Part shown: one piece after another, positions 14,325 through 17,514 of the stretch
Numbering within the stretch: position 1 is the stretch's first letter
Layout: each line of letters begins with the position of its first letter
From: an uncultured Chloroflexota bacterium
GTDB taxonomy: Bacteria; Chloroflexota; Dehalococcoidia; Lucifugimonadales; CAJWER01
DNA length: 17,514 bases
Assembly: GCA_913030785.1 (NCBI GenBank)
Contig: CAJWER010000035.1
Location: 1-17,514, forward strand
Direction of reading: 5' to 3'
The notes under the pieces: model-generated
What the model saw: only the letters and a program-made list of their open reading frames with translations
Told to the model about the DNA's origin: nothing
Database searches by the model: none
Program-made: the position numbers and the translations under genes

Positions 14325-15212
14325 ATGGCCACCAAACGGATGCCGGTAATATTTTTGGCGCACGGCGCCCCGTACTTCACGGACGATGACGGGGAGATGG
14401 TGGGCGCGGACGCCCTGTTCTCGGCGGCTCACGAGGTCGCGGGTCCAGTTACCGGCGAGGCAGGGTCGGTCGTGCAGACGTCCCTCCTCGGCCTAACAAG
14501 TCTCTTCTCGGAACTACATGAGTGGGCGAACGCGATGCCGCGTCCGAAGTCGGTGCTGATGCTGTCCGCTCACTGGGAGGCTAGACCGTTGACAATAGGG
14601 GCGACCAGGACGGTCCCACTGATCTACGATTTCTACGGCTTCCCAGAGCCCTTTTACCAAGTCGAGTATGCCGCCCCCGGCGCTCCTGATCTGGCGCAGC
14701 GGGTCAAGGAGCTCATAGGCTCCTCCCAGCCGTTGGCCGAAGAGCAGGATCGCGGGCTCGACCACGGCGCCTATGTACCGATGGCGGCGATGTACCCCGA
14801 AGCCGACGTGCCGGTACTCCAGGTGTCGCTGCCGACGATGGACGCACCTACCCTGTTCGAGCTTGGACGCACACTAGCATCGTTGCGGGAGGAGGGAGTC
14901 CTGATTGTGGGCAGCGGGTTTATCACCCACAACCTGCGGGCCGCCGATCCTCGCCCGAACGCACCGACACCGTCCTGGGCCTCGGAGTTCGACAGCTGGT
15001 CCGCCGAGGTAATGATTCGCCAGGACGCCGACTTGCTCGTCAACTACCGCGAGCGAGCGCCGGGAGTCCAGTACGCCCTGCCTACCCACGAGCATTTCGT
15101 CCCCGCCGTCGTCGCTCTGGGTGCCGCGATCGACCAGCCTGGCGACACAGCATTCCCCATCGAGGGTTTTGTCATGGGCTCGTTAGCGAAGCGGTCAGTG
15201 CAGTTTGGATGA
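14325..15212 (+). CDS. LigB-type (class III) extradiol ring-cleavage dioxygenase
   Basis: 295 residues, related to the DODA/YgiD branch, which opens catechol-type rings (for example DOPA) using one metal ion. Metal ligands by family pattern are His13 in FLAHGAP, His83 in LSAHWE, and His257 in PTHEHFVP. Further conserved segments are DRGLDHGAYVPMAAMYP (142-158, His147) and GSGFITHNL (196-204, His202). Between the first two ligands there are 70 residues; E. coli YgiD has about 35, so residues about 20-60 (DDGEMVGADALFSAAHEVAG and on) look like an insertion near the active site. The start ATG has AAGGAGAAG six bases upstream. It stands alone between divergent and convergent neighbours, with no other ring-degradation gene. 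The substrate is unknown. Confidence 0.88.
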   Translation: MATKRMPVIFLAHGAPYFTDDDGEMVGADALFSAAHEVAGPVTGEAGSVVQTSLLGLTSLFSELHEWANAMPRPKSVLMLSAHWEARPLTIGATRTVPLIYDFYGFPEPFYQVEYAAPGAPDLAQRVKELIGSSQPLAEEQDRGLDHGAYVPMAAMYPEADVPVLQVSLPTMDAPTLFELGRTLASLREEGVLIVGSGFITHNLRAADPRPNAPTPSWASEFDSWSAEVMIRQDADLLVNYRERAPGVQYALPTHEHFVPAVVALGAAIDQPGDTAFPIEGFVMGSLAKRSVQFG

Positions 15213-15312
15213 CGCGAATCTAGCTTAGGATTTTGTGAAGAGATCTGCTTAAATTCGATTGCAAAATGAGTATTTCAGTTGCCGCCGCCGCTGCCCTGGT
15301 TCACTTGGCGGG
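15213..15312. other. Convergent gap, possible weak terminator
   Basis: 100 bp between the stops of the dioxygenase and AIR synthase genes. It is unusually AT-rich in the middle, and ATTTTG (15230-15235) can pair with CAAAAT (15262-15267) across a 26-base loop. No strong GC stem with a T run is present on either strand, so any terminator here is weak. Confidence 0.25.
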
Positions 15313-16326
15313 CTAGTTGACCTGGGTCGAAAGAAACCTGGCCAGCTCGTCGCGTTCGAAGGTGGGCAGAGGAACGGTGCCCTCCGGCGAACGCAGCCGC
15401 AGGCCATCGTTCTCCGGCGTGACCCAGCCGATCTTGTAGGCGTCGATCCCCTTGCGAGCCAGAGCCTCGATCAGTGTCGGCGCGTCCTCGGGGGCCGTCG
15501 CTGCCAGCAAGGCGCCGGAGGCGATCAGCCCGAGCGGTGCAAGCCCCAGCGCGGAGCAAAAAACCTCGCACTCGGGCAGTATGGGCACAGCCCCGGCGTC
15601 CACGAGGCCTCCGGTTCCGGAGGCGGCAGCCATCTCGGCGATCGCCGTCGACAGGCCACCCTCCGTCGGATCGTGCATGGCGTGGACATCGATCGTGTCG
15701 CAGGCGATCGCCGCTTCTTGGGCGACGCTGATGCCGGGCGAGAAGAGCATCTCCCGTGCACGCTCGATCATGTCGTGTTCGACGCCCGCATCCCGCAGGG
15801 CATCGGCCGCTTCGCGAGCCAGCAATGACGTGCCTTCGATGGCGATGCCCTTCGTCAGGATGAGGGCGTCGCCGGGCTTCGCGCCAGAGCTGAGCACCAC
15901 GCGGTCCTTCGCCACCTCGCCAAGCATAGCGCCGACGGCTATGGGACGCGGCAGGTCGTAGGTGATCTCCGTATGGCCACCGATCAGGGCGATACCCTGG
16001 GAGTCGCAGGCCTCCGACAGCTGTGCGAAGGCATCCTCGATGGCCTTACGGGTGGTGCCCTCGGGAAAGAGCATGGTTGCCATCAGCCACCTTGGCGTGG
16101 CGCCCATGACCGCCAGGTCGTTGGCATTGACCTGGACGACGTACCACCCGATCAGGTCCGTGGCGAAGGTAATGGGATCGGTCTTGGCCACCAGGTAGCG
16201 GTCGCCGAAGTCGATGAGGGCCGCATCCTCGCCGGGAGCCGGTCCCAGAACGACGCGTGGATCGGTGATTTCGAGGCTGCCCAACAGATTAGAGAGCATG
16301 TCGAGAGGGAGCTTGCCAGCCTGCAT
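15313..16326 (-). CDS. AIR synthase family (HypE/PurM-like) protein
   Basis: 337 residues of the PurM/ThiL/SelD/HypE superfamily of ATP-dependent kinases/synthases. ATP- and metal-binding features: PGEDAALIDFG (31-41), AKTDPITF (47-54), VNANDLAVMGATPRW (66-80), GGHTEIT (116-122) and HDPTEGGL (218-225), in the order of HypE. True HypE ends with a C-terminal cysteine that is carbamoylated and dehydrated to thiocyanate. This protein ends ARFLSTQVN with no cysteine, and no hydrogenase gene is near, so it is probably not a hydrogenase maturation factor. The start ATG at 16326 has AGGGAGG five bases upstream and gives the family-like beginning KLPLDMLSNLL. Longer upstream starts would overlap the divergent gene and lack such a site. 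The substrate is unknown. Confidence 0.88.
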   Translation of the reverse strand: MQAGKLPLDMLSNLLGSLEITDPRVVLGPAPGEDAALIDFGDRYLVAKTDPITFATDLIGWYVVQVNANDLAVMGATPRWLMATMLFPEGTTRKAIEDAFAQLSEACDSQGIALIGGHTEITYDLPRPIAVGAMLGEVAKDRVVLSSGAKPGDALILTKGIAIEGTSLLAREAADALRDAGVEHDMIERAREMLFSPGISVAQEAAIACDTIDVHAMHDPTEGGLSTAIAEMAAASGTGGLVDAGAVPILPECEVFCSALGLAPLGLIASGALLAATAPEDAPTLIEALARKGIDAYKIGWVTPENDGLRLRSPEGTVPLPTFERDELARFLSTQVN

Positions 16327-16396
16327 CGAAGCCTCCCTGATATCTTGCCGCGGAGCCAGATCAACGACGGTCCATCTCTTCCTCAGCGGACCCAAT

Positions 16397-16404
16397 GCTA
16401 TCAT
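16397..16404 (+). promoter_or_regulatory. -10 box for leaderless HAD mRNA
   Basis: Reads TATCAT (16399-16404) preceded by TGC (16396-16398), i.e. an extended -10 (TGnTATnAT). Seven bases separate it from the ATG at 16412. The upstream ATG at 16403 overlaps the box. No Shine-Dalgarno precedes either ATG. The same 7-base spacing is seen at dnaG. Confidence 0.45.
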
Positions 16405-16411
16405 GGCATAC

Positions 16412-17125
16412 ATGCTCAAGACGGTGTTCTTCGATATGTACGGCACCATTGCAGGGTTCGAGCCGTCTCGTTTCAAGGTGCAGTCGGAGGCGTGCGTGCC
16501 TTATGGCATCGTCCTCTCGCACGAGGGCATTCTCAAAGGATACAAAGCCGCTGACGCATATATGGCGCGAGAGAACGCTATTCTCCCGCTGGGTCGACGC
16601 GCCACCAGAGCGCGAGACGAGTTCTTCGGCGAGTACGAACGGCTTGTGATCCAGGGCAGTGGCGTCGAGGTCTCTCCGGATCGCGCGCTTGAAATCTGGC
16701 GTGTCGTGCAGGCCATCCCTCATACCCTCGCGCCCTTCGACGATGTCGTGCCGGCGATGGAGCAACTTCGGGAACGTGGCCTGACGGTCGGGCTCATTAC
16801 GAACATGGACGGCAAGGGCTCTGACATAGTTGATGATCTTGGTCTGTCAGACCAGATTGACCTGGCAGTCACATCAGGGGAGGCGGGTGCCGCCAAGCCG
16901 TCTGCCGCGATCTTCCTCGCCGCCCTCGCGAGAGCCGGGTCTGAACCTGACGAAGCGATTCACGTCGGCGATCAGCCGTCCTCTGATATTGAAGGCGCAC
17001 AGGGTGTTGGCATGGGGGCCATATTGCTAGACCGGGACCGCAACCACCCCGGATATACCGCCTGCCCTCGCATCGAGAGCCTGGTGGACCTTGCAGCCCT
17101 CCTAGACGAGCTTTCAGAAGAATGA
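16412..17125 (+). CDS. HAD superfamily hydrolase, haloacid dehalogenase-type
   Basis: 237 residues. The HAD core motifs are complete: motif I FFDMYGT with the aspartate nucleophile at residue 8 and Tyr where most phosphatases have the second Asp; motif II LITNMDG; motif III lysine in AAKPSAAIF; motif IV HVGDQPSSDIEGA. D-x-Y-G-T is typical of 2-haloacid dehalogenases and some phosphatases of the same subclass, so either activity is possible. The helical cap follows motif I (about residues 15-90). An ATG at 16403 would add MAY. The ATG at 16412 is preferred because MLKTVFFD is the usual HAD start and the -10 box is spaced for it. It is divergent from the AIR synthase gene and overlaps the next lipoprotein gene by 4 bp (ATGA), implying coupling. 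Confidence 0.9.
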   Translation: MLKTVFFDMYGTIAGFEPSRFKVQSEACVPYGIVLSHEGILKGYKAADAYMARENAILPLGRRATRARDEFFGEYERLVIQGSGVEVSPDRALEIWRVVQAIPHTLAPFDDVVPAMEQLRERGLTVGLITNMDGKGSDIVDDLGLSDQIDLAVTSGEAGAAKPSAAIFLAALARAGSEPDEAIHVGDQPSSDIEGAQGVGMGAILLDRDRNHPGYTACPRIESLVDLAALLDELSEE

Positions 17126-17514
17126 TGGCGCCGCGGACTCGGGGCGCGGCAGCTGTATTGGCAGCCTTGCTTATGGCAGCGTGTTCCTCGCCTCCGGACA
17201 GGCAGAGTCCCTTGCAGGAGCCGACCGCACAGGCATCGATTGGGGAGACGGCGACACCTCTGCCGACCGTGGAGAGCCTGTCGGCCGCATTAGGTGCGAT
17301 CACGGACACCCTGAGAGAAGCCGTGTTGACCGCGCCACCTGATTGGCCCACGCGGAAGGACTTCGAGCTGGCAATCAGCGGCCACATCGGTCCCAGCGTC
17401 GCCGATCAGGTCGACATATTCCTGCGATATCAGCAATATGCCTCGGTGTATGTAGCATCGGCGTGTGTGGACGAGGACAGTCCAACCGCTACGGGTTTCT
17501 ACAGCTTCGTTGGC
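17122..17514 (+). CDS. Lipoprotein, start only (runs off window)
   Basis: A frame open from ATG 17122 to the window end (131 codons so far). It starts ATGATGGCG, overlapping the HAD stop TGA. The N-terminus MMAPRTRGAAAVLAALLMAAC is a lipoprotein signal peptide with the lipobox cysteine at 21. A Pro/Ser/Thr-rich linker follows (SSPPDRQSPLQEPTAQASIG), then a folded-looking region SLSAALGAITDTLREAVLTA and DFELAISGHIGPSVADQV and onward. I do not recognise the domain. Translational overlap with the HAD gene suggests co-expression although one product is cytoplasmic and the other exported. The second ATG (17125) is equally possible as the start. Confidence 0.75.
   Translation, partial: MMAPRTRGAAAVLAALLMAACSSPPDRQSPLQEPTAQASIGETATPLPTVESLSAALGAITDTLREAVLTAPPDWPTRKDFELAISGHIGPSVADQVDIFLRYQQYASVYVASACVDEDSPTATGFYSFVG

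Overview
The window reads as a piece of a GC-rich bacterial chromosome. The domain mix and protein style (short metabolic genes, small lipoproteins, TTG starts, dispersed repeats whose translation gives 'FDKLR.SG') fit Chloroflexota, perhaps the SAR202/Dehalococcoidia side. That placement is inferred from remembered family resemblance, not from a search. No rRNA, tRNA, CRISPR array, transposase or phage gene was seen.

Layout. 1-945 (minus): a DUF362 protein that stops about 100 residues short of its family. 1055-4807 (minus): an informational cluster reading dgt -> two small unknown helical proteins -> dnaG. The first three genes are chained by a 4-bp overlap and a short gap. Between the last small gene and dnaG lies an inverted pair of dispersed repeats, and dnaG has its own -10 box placed as for a leaderless transcript. 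4808-5161 is a gene-free gap with a third repeat copy. 5162-6985 (plus): a 607-residue lipoprotein built from four tandem copies of a roughly 100-residue two-cysteine module plus a C-terminal domain. 7053-8298 (minus): an RraA-like protein and an OsmC-type protein. 8510-10108 (plus): a 2-hydroxy-3-oxopropionate reductase behind a strong sigma70-type promoter, followed by a small beta-propeller protein.

10175-11288 (plus) is the most unusual part. It holds a cyclic-nucleotide-binding-domain gene broken by a frameshift and a TGA, an ImmA/IrrE-like protein lacking the catalytic glutamate of HExxH, and a possible micro-ORF. 11285-14138 (minus) is a compact set of DUF2461 -> GH1 beta-glucosidase -> alpha/beta hydrolase. 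14325-15212 (plus) is a LigB-type extradiol dioxygenase with an extra segment. 15313-16326 (minus) is a HypE/PurM-like AIR synthase family protein. 16412-17125 (plus) is a haloacid-dehalogenase-type hydrolase, overlapping the start of a second lipoprotein that runs off the right edge.

How the genes work together: dgt and dnaG concern nucleotide pools and replication priming. The rest looks like small-molecule catabolism (hydroxyacid reduction, RraA-type aldol chemistry, glycoside hydrolysis, ring-cleavage chemistry) with stress or redox accessories. I see no single multi-gene defence or biosynthetic system. The best leads for something undescribed are the repeat-module lipoprotein, the two small proteins inside the dgt-dnaG operon, and the decaying cNMP-domain / pseudo-metallopeptidase locus.
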